From NCBI GenBank assembly GCA_031277685.1, contig JAITLV010000257.1:32992-96991 (forward strand): a stretch of 64,000 bases of DNA, written 5' to 3'. Below the pieces are notes generated by a model that had not been told where the DNA came from, searched no databases, and was given only the letters and a program-made list of their open reading frames with translations. Of this stretch, positions 25,254 through 33,965 are shown piece by piece. Numbering within the stretch: the first letter of the stretch is position 1; the number at the start of each line of letters is the position of its first letter. The position numbers were made by a program, and so were the translations under genes. Origin of the DNA: Sphingobacterium sp. Lineage in GTDB: Bacteria > Bacteroidota > Bacteroidia > Sphingobacteriales > Sphingobacteriaceae.

Positions 25254-25294
25254 ATCTCTGCTCCAACAGAGATTTTTTTTGCTTCACAAATATA
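25254..25294 (-). promoter_or_regulatory. Immunity-operon promoter and leader hairpin
   Basis: On the minus strand TATATTTG (25294-25287) matches the -7 consensus TAnnTTTG. The predicted transcript starts near 25280 with an A-run and then forms a perfect 7-bp hairpin, ATCTCTG / CAGAGAT (25273-25267 with 25260-25254, 6-base loop). No good -33 TTTG at 19 bp is seen. On the plus strand the same hairpin is followed by T8 and could stop transcripts coming from the left, so it may serve both strands. Confidence 0.55.
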
Positions 25295-25354
25295 TAATTT
25301 TCCTTAGATATTGTATATAATTTTTCCAAAATATTGTATGTTTTTTTTTATAGC

Positions 25355-25390
25355 AAAAAGAAAAGCCTGATCACTTGGGAGGTGTCAGGC
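25355..25390 (-). terminator. Terminator behind the integrase-tRNA unit
   Basis: Minus strand: GCCTGA-CAC, a loop, then GTG-A-TCAGGC, followed by TTTTCTTTTT. The 6-bp stem continues through three more pairs with one bulged A. It lies about 40 bp after the tRNA-Trp candidate and separates the integrase unit from the immunity promoter. Confidence 0.7.
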
Positions 25391-25429
25391 CTTAAACTAA
25401 CCAATTATAAACCTAAATTATGAAAAGTG

Positions 25430-25500
25430 CAGATGATAAAGGACTCGAACCCCTACACTTGGACTTGGAAACCAATATGCTGCCATTACATCAATCACCT
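25430..25500 (-). tRNA. tRNA-Trp (anticodon CCA), phage-encoded candidate
   Basis: Minus strand, 71 nt without CCA. Acceptor arm AGGTGAT / ATCATCT (one G-U pair), T8 G9, D-stem ATGT / GCAT, anticodon stem TTGGT / TCCAA with a T-T mismatch at the loop end, loop TTCCAAG (anticodon CCA), T-stem AGGGG / CCTTT with two G-U pairs around TTCGAGT, discriminator G as usual for tRNA-Trp. It lies between the 76-aa gene and a terminator, in the integrase transcription unit. The mismatch and G-U pairs mark it as divergent; it may be functional or decaying. It is not the attachment site, since it lies on the inner side of the integrase. Confidence 0.72.
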
Positions 25501-25596
25501 GTGTGCCAGTCTATTCCAGGCTGCCAAAATAATTATTAAAACATTACACTTAAGATGTAATAACTCAAATTTACCAATATAATTAGCATTTACAAA

Positions 25597-25827
25597 CTAT
25601 TCTACTATAAATTTTAGTTCAAATGTTATACATTCTTTAAATTGGGGATGTTCATCAGCATCTGAACCTTCTAATATCTTGTAATCAACAAAATCAATGT
25701 GATTAAAACCATTAGCTCCCCTTTCTCCCTCAATAACGGTTTCTATCATTTGTGATATGTATCCATCTCCTTTTCTTTCTATAAGAAATGATGGTAGTGT
25801 TATTTCTACTAAATGTTCTTTTTTCAT
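25597..25827 (-). CDS. Small acidic phage protein downstream of integrase
   Basis: 76 aa (MKKEHLVEITLPSFLIERKG...), beginning 1 bp after the integrase stop, so co-transcribed and possibly coupled. Beta-rich with many acidic residues ('YKILEGSDADEHPQFKECITFELKFIVE'). Not a recognised excisionase: no helix-turn-helix and the charge is acidic. Function unknown. Confidence 0.65.
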   Translation of the reverse strand: MKKEHLVEITLPSFLIERKGDGYISQMIETVIEGERGANGFNHIDFVDYKILEGSDADEHPQFKECITFELKFIVE

Positions 25828-25828
25828 A

Positions 25829-27160
25829 TTATTTCTCCCATGCGTTTAATAGTGCTTCTTTTGCTCTTTTCTCTGTTACTTTTACATATCTCTGAAAGCT
25901 TTTATAGCTTCGGTGCCCAGTTACTGGCATAACTTCCTCTGCCTTCATTCCTAACTCCAATGACAGAGTAACGAATGTTTTTCTTGCCGTGTGTGCGCTT
26001 ATCATGTCATGCCTCGGCTTTAGTTCCACTCTCCTTTTAGCACCTATAAAACGGACCTTTTCGACTGTTTCAGTAAGTCCGGCAATTTTAGCTACTTCTT
26101 TAATCCAGTGATTGAAAGATTGATTTACTGGTGTTGGAAAAATGTGATCATTACTTTCTGACTTATATTTTTCTATAAGTTCTTTAGCTTTTGTACTCAA
26201 TGGTACTCCGTTAAGTTCCTTTGTCTTTGTTGCCGTTAGTCTTATATATCCATTTATAATATTATGTTTCTTGAGCGCCTTTGCATCAGAGAATCTAAGA
26301 CCAGTGTAGCACATAAATAAAAATACATCACGAACCTGTTTATACTTTTCAATATATAATTCCACGCCTTTAATCTTCTCCAATTCATCCATAGTTAACG
26401 CAACCACCTCAACATCATTTTCTACCCATTCAAAGTCCTTATATGAGTCATCAACTTTGTAACCATGCTTCCGTGCTCTATCTAGAAAAACCCGGGTATG
26501 GGCCAACCGTTTTTTTATGGTAGCGTTAACCAACTCCTTTTTCCGGTTCATCATGAATTTTGCAAACTGATCGAAATACTCGTAGTTTACTTCATGAGTA
26601 TAGTATGTTCGCTTTTTACTAGATTCAAATTCTTTTATACCGTTCATGACAGTCACATATGCCTTTATGGTACCTTCAGCCACAACACCTTCTTTTTCGG
26701 TCTTGTTTAGCTCTATAAAATCAACCAGAGTAATTTCCTTCTTCTTTTTTCGCTTCTCTTCTTTAATTGCTTCATCTGGCTTTACTATTTTACGCAATTC
26801 CGAAATTACATCTTGGGATGTGAAATCATAGTCATCAATAATGAATTTGGTTTCAATAGATTTTACATGGCGCTCCAACTCTCCTAAGTAAGCATTTAGA
26901 TCCATCACGGCCATGTTTTGCATAAATAGATTATATGAGATATCAGGGGCCATTTTCTTAGCCAAAGGCTTAGGAACAAATACAGCTTCTTTTGAGTCAT
27001 CATCCCAATTATATTCCAGGAGAGAACGCCCAATCATTAGTGGGGATGGCTTCCCTCCTAAAGAGTATCTTAGTTGTATCGGACAAAGTCCATCTTTGCT
27101 CCCGGCATCCTTCCTTACTAAAAAATTTATCTTACCTTTTGTTATCTTAAGTCTTCCCAT
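25829..27160 (-). CDS. Tyrosine-type integrase
   Basis: 443 aa. N-terminal arm-binding domain of the Bacteroidota type (about 1-125), SAM-like core-binding domain (about 145-235), and catalytic domain with R289 in 'CYTGLRFSDA', Lys in 'TATKTKEL' (about 312-314), H390-R393 in 'SAHTARKTF', H416 in 'VTGHRSY' and nucleophile Y425 in 'FQRYVKV'. All catalytic residues are present, so it should be active. It catalyses integration at the tRNA-Pro 3' end inferred at 27311-27325. Confidence 0.95.
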   Translation of the reverse strand: MGRLKITKGKINFLVRKDAGSKDGLCPIQLRYSLGGKPSPLMIGRSLLEYNWDDDSKEAVFVPKPLAKKMAPDISYNLFMQNMAVMDLNAYLGELERHVKSIETKFIIDDYDFTSQDVISELRKIVKPDEAIKEEKRKKKKEITLVDFIELNKTEKEGVVAEGTIKAYVTVMNGIKEFESSKKRTYYTHEVNYEYFDQFAKFMMNRKKELVNATIKKRLAHTRVFLDRARKHGYKVDDSYKDFEWVENDVEVVALTMDELEKIKGVELYIEKYKQVRDVFLFMCYTGLRFSDAKALKKHNIINGYIRLTATKTKELNGVPLSTKAKELIEKYKSESNDHIFPTPVNQSFNHWIKEVAKIAGLTETVEKVRFIGAKRRVELKPRHDMISAHTARKTFVTLSLELGMKAEEVMPVTGHRSYKSFQRYVKVTEKRAKEALLNAWEK

Positions 27161-27213
27161 AGTCTATTTTATTTGGTACGAAAAATGGCACGATTTTACC
27201 TAACTTAACCATA

Positions 27214-27248
27214 CAAATGTAATACTAATTATTTTAGCAATGTACATT
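27214..27248 (-). promoter_or_regulatory. Integrase promoter with degenerate operator
   Basis: Minus strand -7 box TACATTTG (27221-27214), an exact TAnnTTTG, 54 bp before the integrase ATG. Directly upstream lies TGCTAAAATAATTAGTA (27239-27223), whose left half equals the TGCTAAAA half-site of the late promoters and sits at the same distance from the -7 box. AATGTACATT (27239-27248) is a further 10-bp palindrome, akin to the repeat at the island start. Confidence 0.6.
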
Positions 27249-27310
27249 TGTTACAAAATAAAGCCTGTTTTTGTTAAAAATTAACTTATTTAGTTAGTTA
27301 TTCTTTCAGA

Positions 27311-27325
27311 CGGCCATCCCGACCA
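27311..27325 (+). other. attR core: 3' end of a tRNA-Pro gene
   Basis: The plus strand reads CGGCCATCCCGACCA. In tRNA terms this is the end of the T-stem, a 3' acceptor strand CATCCCG, discriminator A and CCA; C1:G72 with A73 is the tRNA-Pro pattern and CGGGATG/CATCCCG acceptor arms are common in Bacteroidota tRNA-Pro. The upstream bases do not form the rest of a tRNA, and a strong terminator follows 6 bp later, as for a real tRNA gene. With the integrase next door this fits a prophage that used a tRNA 3' end as attachment site. The intact copy should lie at the left end, outside the window. Confidence 0.6.
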
Positions 27326-27331
27326 AAATGT

Positions 27332-27368
27332 AAAACCACTTCATTTACAGCAATGAGGTGGTTTTTAC
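27332..27368 (+). terminator. Terminator of the disrupted tRNA-Pro gene
   Basis: AAAACCACTTCATT (27332-27345) pairs with AATGAGGTGGTTTT (27352-27365) over 14 bp with one G-U pair; 6-base loop; T-run at the end on the plus strand and an A/T-rich end on the minus strand. It marks the host side of the junction. Confidence 0.8.
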
Positions 27369-27387
27369 TTAGTAGAGGTATTCAATA

Positions 27388-27594
27388 CTATTTCTCCACG
27401 ACGATAAGATCCCGTCCAATCATAAAAGTCACGAGCCATTTCTCTCTAATTTTAAAAGCTTTTAAATTATTGGGTGTGTTTTCACTGGATTCACTTTCCA
27501 GTGGCACATAAGCATGGAGTACTTCGGCCTCACCCAGCTGTGTAAAGGTACTCCCATTGGTTTCAAAATAACTAAAAGGGCTAATCTTTCCAGA
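27388..27594 (-). pseudogene. Possible remnant of a host gene 3' end
   Basis: The minus strand is open for about 67 codons to a TAG at 27390-27388, with coding-like text (SYFETNGSTFTQLGEAEVLHA..., ending FMIGRDLIVVEK). It has no start codon at its upstream end, where the frame runs into the PUL terminator hairpin. It may be the stump of a gene lost by rearrangement near the tRNA hotspot, or a chance frame. Family not recognised. Confidence 0.35.
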
Positions 27595-27602
27595 TTAGCC
27601 CT
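27577..27602 (-). terminator. Terminator of PUL unit 1
   Basis: AGGGCTAATCT (27577-27587), loop of 4, AGATTAGCCCT (27592-27602): a perfect 11-bp stem followed on the minus strand by TTTTAG and further T-rich sequence. It lies 42 bp after the stop of the DUF5107 gene. Confidence 0.85.
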
Positions 27603-27644
27603 AAAACTGAAGACTGCGTCTTTTTTTATACTCTTTATTCCCAG

Positions 27645-30600
27645 TTAGAACATCCGTTGATCTTGTTCAAAATAAATCCGTTGGATCAGTTCGGGCCAAT
27701 ACTGTGTTAAATTATCTTTTTGTATTTGGTCAAAAAAAACAGCATTTGATTGTTCCATTGCGGACAAATCCTGCGGTTCATTAGATATCCCGCCAGCGGT
27801 TCGATCCATCAACTGCTGTTTCGCAAATTGTTGGAGTAAAGATTCATATTTATTTCGCGCTTGTTTATGCCTGCCTATCTGCTGCAAAAAGTTTATTTCA
27901 GCTTTCGTATTGCCTGTTCTTTTCTGTATGTACGCAGCAAGCCAGTCTGCCAGGATTTCATTTTTCTCCGCCGGATAAGGTTCACCGACTCCCAACCGAA
28001 GCGGCCAGCCCCTTGATTCCTCCACCTTGAGACTGGCTTCCTTATATTTTTTTTGTTGTATGTACTGATAGGCAAGCATCAGTTTACTCTGTACAAAATA
28101 ATTGTGACCTTCAGTAGCCCCCTCAAAAGGAAGGATTTCAACCTGCTGCAGTTCATCCTCAGCACGCTTATATTCTTTATTGAGCAATAAAGTCCTTACA
28201 TGTGCCAGTGTAAGGATGTAATTCTTTGGAAATTCTTTATGGTACTTTGTACTTAAATCGAGCGCTTGATCATAACGTTTCCCTTTATTTAACAATTCAA
28301 TCGAACGAAGGCCATATCGCCATTGATCAGGCTCAACCTTCGCTGCCATTAGCATATTTTGAATAGCACTACCGATCTGGCTGTCTTCTTCAACACTGGA
28401 TTTCAACGAAAAATAGGCCCCGAAATCTGTAGGTTCTTCCACTACAGCAGCTAATAACTGTTGTGCTTTATGCCCTTGATTTCTGAAACGATAGAGTAAA
28501 GCCTGAAGATAACTTACTTTCCAATTTTTAAGCTGCCCCCCTGCCCATTGAAATATAGGCTCACTTTCTTCTCGAAATGGGAACACAAAAACAGGATTAC
28601 TTGCCGCAGCACGCTCGAGGTATGTTCGACTCACTGCCAGATCATTTCTGGTTAACCATGCCAGCCAAAGTAACATCTCTGTGTTCGGCTTGTTTTCGTT
28701 AAGTAAAATGACAGCCCGCTTGTATTCATGGAGATCAGCATACCATACCGCCAATTCAAAACATTTCTCCGAAGCAAATTCTTGCCTCGATACGACCTCA
28801 TTGTTCTCTTCAAACTGAACAAAAGCATTAAAAGGATCATATTGTGCAATTTTCTCACGCGTTATTGCATTTTGAGCCACTCCTTGCCGCTTTTGAATAA
28901 GCAGTTGCAATTGCAATGCATCTATATTTAGCGCATTGGCCTCTATTGCCTTTTGCACATAAACAAGCGCTGGTTCATATTGGGTAATCCGATAATGATA
29001 TTTGGCGAGCTGTAAATACGCAGCACTTCGCCAGGCAGGATCCAACGATGCCACTTCAAATCCGTCCAGTGCATCATGGCTCTTTTCCAGCTTACTGGCA
29101 GCCAAACCATAATAATAATTTGCTGCCGCATGGTAAGTATCAATGGACAGCGCCTGGCGCGCATAGTCATAACATCGTGTATAGTCCATTTTGAACCAAG
29201 CCAACTTTATCTTTTCGAGCAATAAATCCATTTTAGGAACCTGCTTTTCCGTGAGACCATTTAACAGGATTTCCGCTGCGTTATATTGTCTGAATCGGAG
29301 AAGATCACGTACTTGAAATAGCTTTGTTTGATTACTATCCAACGTTTCGTCCCTGATTAGTGCTGTAGGCCGATCTAAAGCTTTTCCAGCTTCATCTTCC
29401 CGTAAATCAACATAATCTTTCCCAATCTTTAAGTAATAGGGAGTGTTTCCTGTTTTCAGCTCCAGAACCACCTGCTTCACCTCACCAACCTGTGCCATGA
29501 GACGCTCAGCTCCCAATACCTGACCTGTACTATCAAGTGCAAAAATGCTGTCCTGAAGAGGCCGTCTGGGATCCATTGTCAATAACAGTTTCCGCCCCTC
29601 CTGTTTCGCTTGCAGTGCGCCTGATAATTGAAAGCTTTTAGGTTGCCCTATCCCTGCAAAAGGCATCCAATACTCAGCCCAGGTATCATGCTGATAAGGA
29701 GCAAGCCCGATTTGCTTAAATGGTGTTAAACTGCTGGAAGGTACATTCTGGTTAAATAAACGTCCACTCTGAATCTCCACATACTGCCCGCTCTTGTCTG
29801 TGAGTAGATTCTCCCAGATCTGACCATCTCCAGCTTGTGACCACAGGAATATTTTCTTACCCAATTTATCCTCGCGCAGCGCATAGCGGGCCATACCATA
29901 ATCCCGATCCTTATAATATACGCCAAAGGCCTTACTATGTGCACCTAGCACATGGTAAGACTTCGAACTGCCAAATGCATTTTCACGGTAATAGGATAGA
30001 TCGTGCCCCTGCTCGTCAATAGGCCATGGATGCGCATCCCCATCGTGACCGATATATCTATTCCCCGGATACAAAAACTTCAAGTCCTCCCCGGCAGCTA
30101 CACCAAGATTCATCCAAGTGTAGTAAGGTTGCTCCACCGCGCTGCTATTGGACCAGAAAGAATGTGTAGAGAAATAACCTTTATCTTTTTCCAGACGGAT
30201 TTCCAATGTCCAGTTGCTACGGCTTAACAGATCAAAGACATGGATAAAACAACTAGCGCTACCATCAGCATGCTCCTGTATCAGGTAATCCACCGGCGTT
30301 GAAGTATTCGGTGTATGGCCGATAATACCATAATTTGCTTCAATACCGCCGCTGGTCCAAGGTCCCCGCATCGCGATATCCCTGAACTTAACGACACCAT
30401 TGTTATAGATATAATCCCGTTTACCTATTTTATCATAAGCGGACCAGATCTTCCCTCCAATTTCGGGCATGACCTCGACGCGGATATAATCATTTTCTAA
30501 AATCACTGTCTTCCATTCTTTCTCAACTGCGGTATTTGTAAAACCATCAAATCGAAAATAAGGATACAACTTCTGTACCGCCGCGATAGGATCCGGATCC

Positions 30601-30713
30601 GAAAACGGATAGGTTGTATAACGTTTTTTTATTTCTGAGATTCTAGTGGGCTGCTGTGCCATTGCAGCCAATACACAATTGCCTAGCAACAGTACCGCTA
30701 TCCATTTTTTCAT
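27645..30713 (-). CDS. DUF5107 (mutarotase-like fold) protein with TPR repeats
   Basis: 1022 aa with signal peptide (MKKWIAVLLLGNCVLAAMA-QQ). Residues about 30-345 match the DUF5107 pattern: 'VILENDYIRVEVMPEIGGKIWSAYDK', 'FRDIAMRGPWTSGGIEANYG', 'TPVDYL' and 'YYTWMNLGV', a beta-sandwich like galactose mutarotases. Residues about 450-960 are helical TPR-type repeats (for example 'YYYGLAASKLEKSHDAL'). DUF5107-TPR proteins are frequent in Bacteroidota carbohydrate loci. A carbohydrate-binding or glycosidase role in the periplasm is likely, but the exact reaction is not deducible here. Last gene of unit 1. Confidence 0.78.
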   Translation of the reverse strand: MKKWIAVLLLGNCVLAAMAQQPTRISEIKKRYTTYPFSDPDPIAAVQKLYPYFRFDGFTNTAVEKEWKTVILENDYIRVEVMPEIGGKIWSAYDKIGKRDYIYNNGVVKFRDIAMRGPWTSGGIEANYGIIGHTPNTSTPVDYLIQEHADGSASCFIHVFDLLSRSNWTLEIRLEKDKGYFSTHSFWSNSSAVEQPYYTWMNLGVAAGEDLKFLYPGNRYIGHDGDAHPWPIDEQGHDLSYYRENAFGSSKSYHVLGAHSKAFGVYYKDRDYGMARYALREDKLGKKIFLWSQAGDGQIWENLLTDKSGQYVEIQSGRLFNQNVPSSSLTPFKQIGLAPYQHDTWAEYWMPFAGIGQPKSFQLSGALQAKQEGRKLLLTMDPRRPLQDSIFALDSTGQVLGAERLMAQVGEVKQVVLELKTGNTPYYLKIGKDYVDLREDEAGKALDRPTALIRDETLDSNQTKLFQVRDLLRFRQYNAAEILLNGLTEKQVPKMDLLLEKIKLAWFKMDYTRCYDYARQALSIDTYHAAANYYYGLAASKLEKSHDALDGFEVASLDPAWRSAAYLQLAKYHYRITQYEPALVYVQKAIEANALNIDALQLQLLIQKRQGVAQNAITREKIAQYDPFNAFVQFEENNEVVSRQEFASEKCFELAVWYADLHEYKRAVILLNENKPNTEMLLWLAWLTRNDLAVSRTYLERAAASNPVFVFPFREESEPIFQWAGGQLKNWKVSYLQALLYRFRNQGHKAQQLLAAVVEEPTDFGAYFSLKSSVEEDSQIGSAIQNMLMAAKVEPDQWRYGLRSIELLNKGKRYDQALDLSTKYHKEFPKNYILTLAHVRTLLLNKEYKRAEDELQQVEILPFEGATEGHNYFVQSKLMLAYQYIQQKKYKEASLKVEESRGWPLRLGVGEPYPAEKNEILADWLAAYIQKRTGNTKAEINFLQQIGRHKQARNKYESLLQQFAKQQLMDRTAGGISNEPQDLSAMEQSNAVFFDQIQKDNLTQYWPELIQRIYFEQDQRMF

Positions 30714-30848
30714 TGGAATAGTATTTATTCATTAATCTATTATCTACACACATGCAAACCCTTTTTGACAATATAACTGGTAGGAGATTCGTCTTCCTTA
30801 TAACCCTGTTTGAATTATTGCAACAACGGTCTGCGCAGCTGTTCATAT

Positions 30849-33800
30849 TTATTGCTCTATCATCACAATGATCCCCTTATTCTTTGGAATTGAGATCCTG
30901 CCCCCCAGCTTATAGGGGCTACCCTCTTGAAAATTGCTTATTGCCGGAATCGAAAGTTTAGCTTTTTTCGGATCAATGCCCAATTTATCCCAATCAATTG
31001 ATAATTGCACGGCAACAGCTGTGTCTGCCCAACTAGCGATAGCTACCATAGCCTTTCCCGGTTTGGTATAAACAGTTGTCAAGACCTTATCGTTATCTGT
31101 CTTTATTGGAATATTTGGAGACCAATAGCCGATCATATTGCTTCCTTTGATCCCAAATTCATCCCAGATCCTCCACAAATCCTTAGGCGTCAGTTTCTGA
31201 TAAGGCATCCGATTGGTCATACCATAGATCATTCCGCGCCAAGGATTACCTCCATCCTGGAGCATTTCGCCCATTAATCCAAATGGAATACCACTCACTT
31301 CGGTCAGGAAGAAATCAGGCTGGTTATTTTCATAATCAAAATACTCCCCGAACCATAATCTATTGATATACGGAAAATGTTCCAGATAGAGATTTGCACT
31401 GTTGTTGAAACCATCGCTTTTGTTGTATTGATTTGCCGAGTGCAAATCGATCAGACCAGGTTTTCCACTTTTGGTCAGAACACGCTTGATCCGTTTCATC
31501 GTTACCCGATCAAAGGCAACATCATCCAGATAGATACCATCAATACCGATATGATCAACCAACCAGTTCATTCCCTCTACATAGTAGTTGTGCCACCTAT
31601 TCATACCGCTATTGATAATAGCAGCATCTTTAAATTCCGGCACATACCAGGCTGCAATGTAATTTTTTCCCAGATGCTCCTGTAGCCAGGAATAACCTCC
31701 ACCCTTACCCGAAGAGAATACTTCATTACCCAAACTCCGCAAAGGATATAGCTCATAAACCCGGTTAGATACTTCACGGACCGTATTGTAAATCTTCACC
31801 TTTAATCCCGCATTATGAGCCTGATCGATATATTGCTTCATCTCTTTAGTCGCAATAAATGGATAGTTGATATAGGGGTTAATTGCATTAGCATGATGGA
31901 TATTGATAACATTCGATCCACTGGCTATAACCGAATCAATAGGCTTATAAGCATGATAATAACGTTCATTCCACTGTGCTTCGGTGTTGATCGGATGGAA
32001 TGGCGTAATCAGTAGATTAAAATTATAATAAAGTACTTCCCCTTTTTTCAGCTCGCGTTCACCACTGTAACTATTGACCAGAACCGATTTGCCTTTGCGT
32101 CCAATCGTTATTCCACCTTTATCCCCATTGCCCCAGGATGCTGGAAGTACCAATGGTTTTTGAAGATAGAAGTTTGTATTCAATGGCCGTGAATAATGTT
32201 CATCCCGTAGCGAAAACTGTAGACCTGCATTCACAGCCCCGATCCAACCTCCATCTTGGTTCTTGTTGGCCACATCCCATTTCCAGGAAAGCTGTTCTTG
32301 GCGTTTCCCGCCCTTCTGTCCAAGTCCCATAAAGTACTCTGCTTTATCTGGCATCACTGGAATATGCATATTGATATCTTTGAGTGCAATATCATTTAAT
32401 GCCGTTAACTTGACCACATAATGCAGATAGCCATCAAATTCAAGTTTCCCTTCTACATCCATCCGAAGGTCAGCGGACTCATTTGTGGCACCCCAGCTAT
32501 ACTCACCTTCATTTTTCATCTTAAATTGAACCCCCGAAGCTTGCAGTTGTATCTCTTTACCATCCGAAGCACGATAGAAATGAAAATGGATAGGCTCATA
32601 CAAAACAGCATTTGCCTGTGTGGAGACCGATGTCATTTCGGGGGTAAAAAATGTGCTTATCTGCTTGGGCAGACCAGTTGCATTCAATTTAACTTCCCGT
32701 CCCAACAGCTGCATGGTAGAATCAGCTTTTAATGCAATTGGCGTATAAGGAGCTATAACCGTATTTTTTTGTGCCAGTGTTGAATTGAGCCAAGGTAGTC
32801 TCGTCATTTTCCAAGGTTGGTCAACACTGGATAAGCCACTGGTATTTTCTGAAATATGAAACACCAACCTGACTTGCTTTGCCGTAGCATTACTTGGTTT
32901 TACAGTTACTGTACCTACATAAGTTCCTGTCGGAATATTTTCCGGAACTTGCATCCCACACCACAAAGCTTGCACACTCTTTGAAGGCACGTTTACTGCT
33001 AGCTGCATCGCCGCTCCCGTATAATCTGTCCCCTCTGTATTCAGACAGTTCAGACTATTCGCCGCTATCGTATTTCCATCACTAGACTTAAAATCCGAAA
33101 ATGAAATCTGTAGTGTCTGAAGATCCTGCTTTGGTGACCATAACCCCAATTGAAAAGCAAAGTACTCCCCTTTTTGCGCCTTTCCTTCAAGTTGATTCCG
33201 TACATTAGCTTTAGTCATCCATCGCTGGGGAAGATCATTTTCCATCTTAATCGGAAACTCTCGTCCTTCAGGAAAAATATAATAATCTTCTTTTGCATTG
33301 CGGGTCAAGAAATTTTTGATCTCCACTTTGGTCGCCAGTACTTCCATCGGATCATTGCGATTATACTGATCCACCGCATCAAACCGTTCAACAAGCACAG
33401 CATTAGAATTTACACTTATATTTTTTGCCACTTGCATTGGCGCTGCTACTTTATTCTTCAGATAAACGGCATCGGGATAGTTACGGCTCCGTCCCCCCAT
33501 CGAATAAGGCAAATAGTAGACATAGTATATTCCTTTGCCTGAAGTGGGATGAAATCGCAATCCACCGGATTCGGCATTCATCCACAAATAATCACTCGGT
33601 GCAAGCTGTGTATTGCTAGCACTGTCCACGATAATTACTTGCTGATTTGCCTCTACCCAACGGTTGCGCCAAGGAATAACCACGGCCACATCTTTTTGAT
33701 CTGTCTTCACTTTCAGCACCGCGCGATGGTTGCCCAGTTGATCGGCATCCCATTTTTGCTTTTCCGGCGGATAGGCTAACTGTGCCTGAGCAGTATTGGC

Positions 33801-33857
33801 CAGTAAGGATACGGCAATGATCGTCGCCAGTTTATAGGCAGCTATTTTTTTCTTCAT
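30849..33857 (-). CDS. DUF6067-type glycoside hydrolase
   Basis: 1002 aa, signal peptide (ending NTAQA-Q). The N-terminal half is beta-sandwich-like. Residues about 640-930 look like a TIM barrel with 'VDHIGIDGIYLDDVAFDR' (about 768-785), where the D-D pair after a strand end is the expected acid site, and 'LIDLHSANQYN', 'LYLEHFPYINRLWFGEYF' and 'FGIKGSNMIGYWSPN' as later barrel strands. A C-terminal beta domain follows. This pattern matches the DUF6067 glycoside hydrolases found in PULs; substrate not established from sequence. Located between the ASST-like and DUF5107 genes. Confidence 0.72.
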   Translation of the reverse strand: MKKKIAAYKLATIIAVSLLANTAQAQLAYPPEKQKWDADQLGNHRAVLKVKTDQKDVAVVIPWRNRWVEANQQVIIVDSASNTQLAPSDYLWMNAESGGLRFHPTSGKGIYYVYYLPYSMGGRSRNYPDAVYLKNKVAAPMQVAKNISVNSNAVLVERFDAVDQYNRNDPMEVLATKVEIKNFLTRNAKEDYYIFPEGREFPIKMENDLPQRWMTKANVRNQLEGKAQKGEYFAFQLGLWSPKQDLQTLQISFSDFKSSDGNTIAANSLNCLNTEGTDYTGAAMQLAVNVPSKSVQALWCGMQVPENIPTGTYVGTVTVKPSNATAKQVRLVFHISENTSGLSSVDQPWKMTRLPWLNSTLAQKNTVIAPYTPIALKADSTMQLLGREVKLNATGLPKQISTFFTPEMTSVSTQANAVLYEPIHFHFYRASDGKEIQLQASGVQFKMKNEGEYSWGATNESADLRMDVEGKLEFDGYLHYVVKLTALNDIALKDINMHIPVMPDKAEYFMGLGQKGGKRQEQLSWKWDVANKNQDGGWIGAVNAGLQFSLRDEHYSRPLNTNFYLQKPLVLPASWGNGDKGGITIGRKGKSVLVNSYSGERELKKGEVLYYNFNLLITPFHPINTEAQWNERYYHAYKPIDSVIASGSNVINIHHANAINPYINYPFIATKEMKQYIDQAHNAGLKVKIYNTVREVSNRVYELYPLRSLGNEVFSSGKGGGYSWLQEHLGKNYIAAWYVPEFKDAAIINSGMNRWHNYYVEGMNWLVDHIGIDGIYLDDVAFDRVTMKRIKRVLTKSGKPGLIDLHSANQYNKSDGFNNSANLYLEHFPYINRLWFGEYFDYENNQPDFFLTEVSGIPFGLMGEMLQDGGNPWRGMIYGMTNRMPYQKLTPKDLWRIWDEFGIKGSNMIGYWSPNIPIKTDNDKVLTTVYTKPGKAMVAIASWADTAVAVQLSIDWDKLGIDPKKAKLSIPAISNFQEGSPYKLGGRISIPKNKGIIVMIEQ

Positions 33858-33965
33858 CGATTATAAATTTTGACGTTAATGCATCTATTGTCTTCAAACG
33901 ATCCCGATTTCCATCACCCTAAATTGGGTAAATACCGACAAGTCAAGACCGTTTTATCTTCTTCA

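Larger units (their letters stand above)
1..27325. mobile_element. Integrated siphovirus-type prophage (right part; left end outside window)
   Basis: Seen: a contiguous block with tyrosine integrase, XRE-ImmA repressor, TerS, TerL, portal, scaffold, capsid, connectors, tail-tube proteins, tail chaperones, tape measure and fibre. Gene order matches long-tailed non-contractile phages; no sheath or baseplate-wedge genes were recognised. The block is visibly more AT-rich than the PUL genes to its right. The right end is placed at a tRNA-Pro 3'-end-like sequence (27311-27325) beside the integrase. The left end is not in the window because an open reading frame runs off position 1. Replication, lysis and excisionase genes were not recognised here. 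Confidence 0.93.

Noticed and set aside
25430..25500. tRNA-Trp-like sequence as the attachment site
   Set aside because: It lies on the phage-inner side of the integrase with phage genes on both sides; the tRNA-Pro end at 27311 is the better site.
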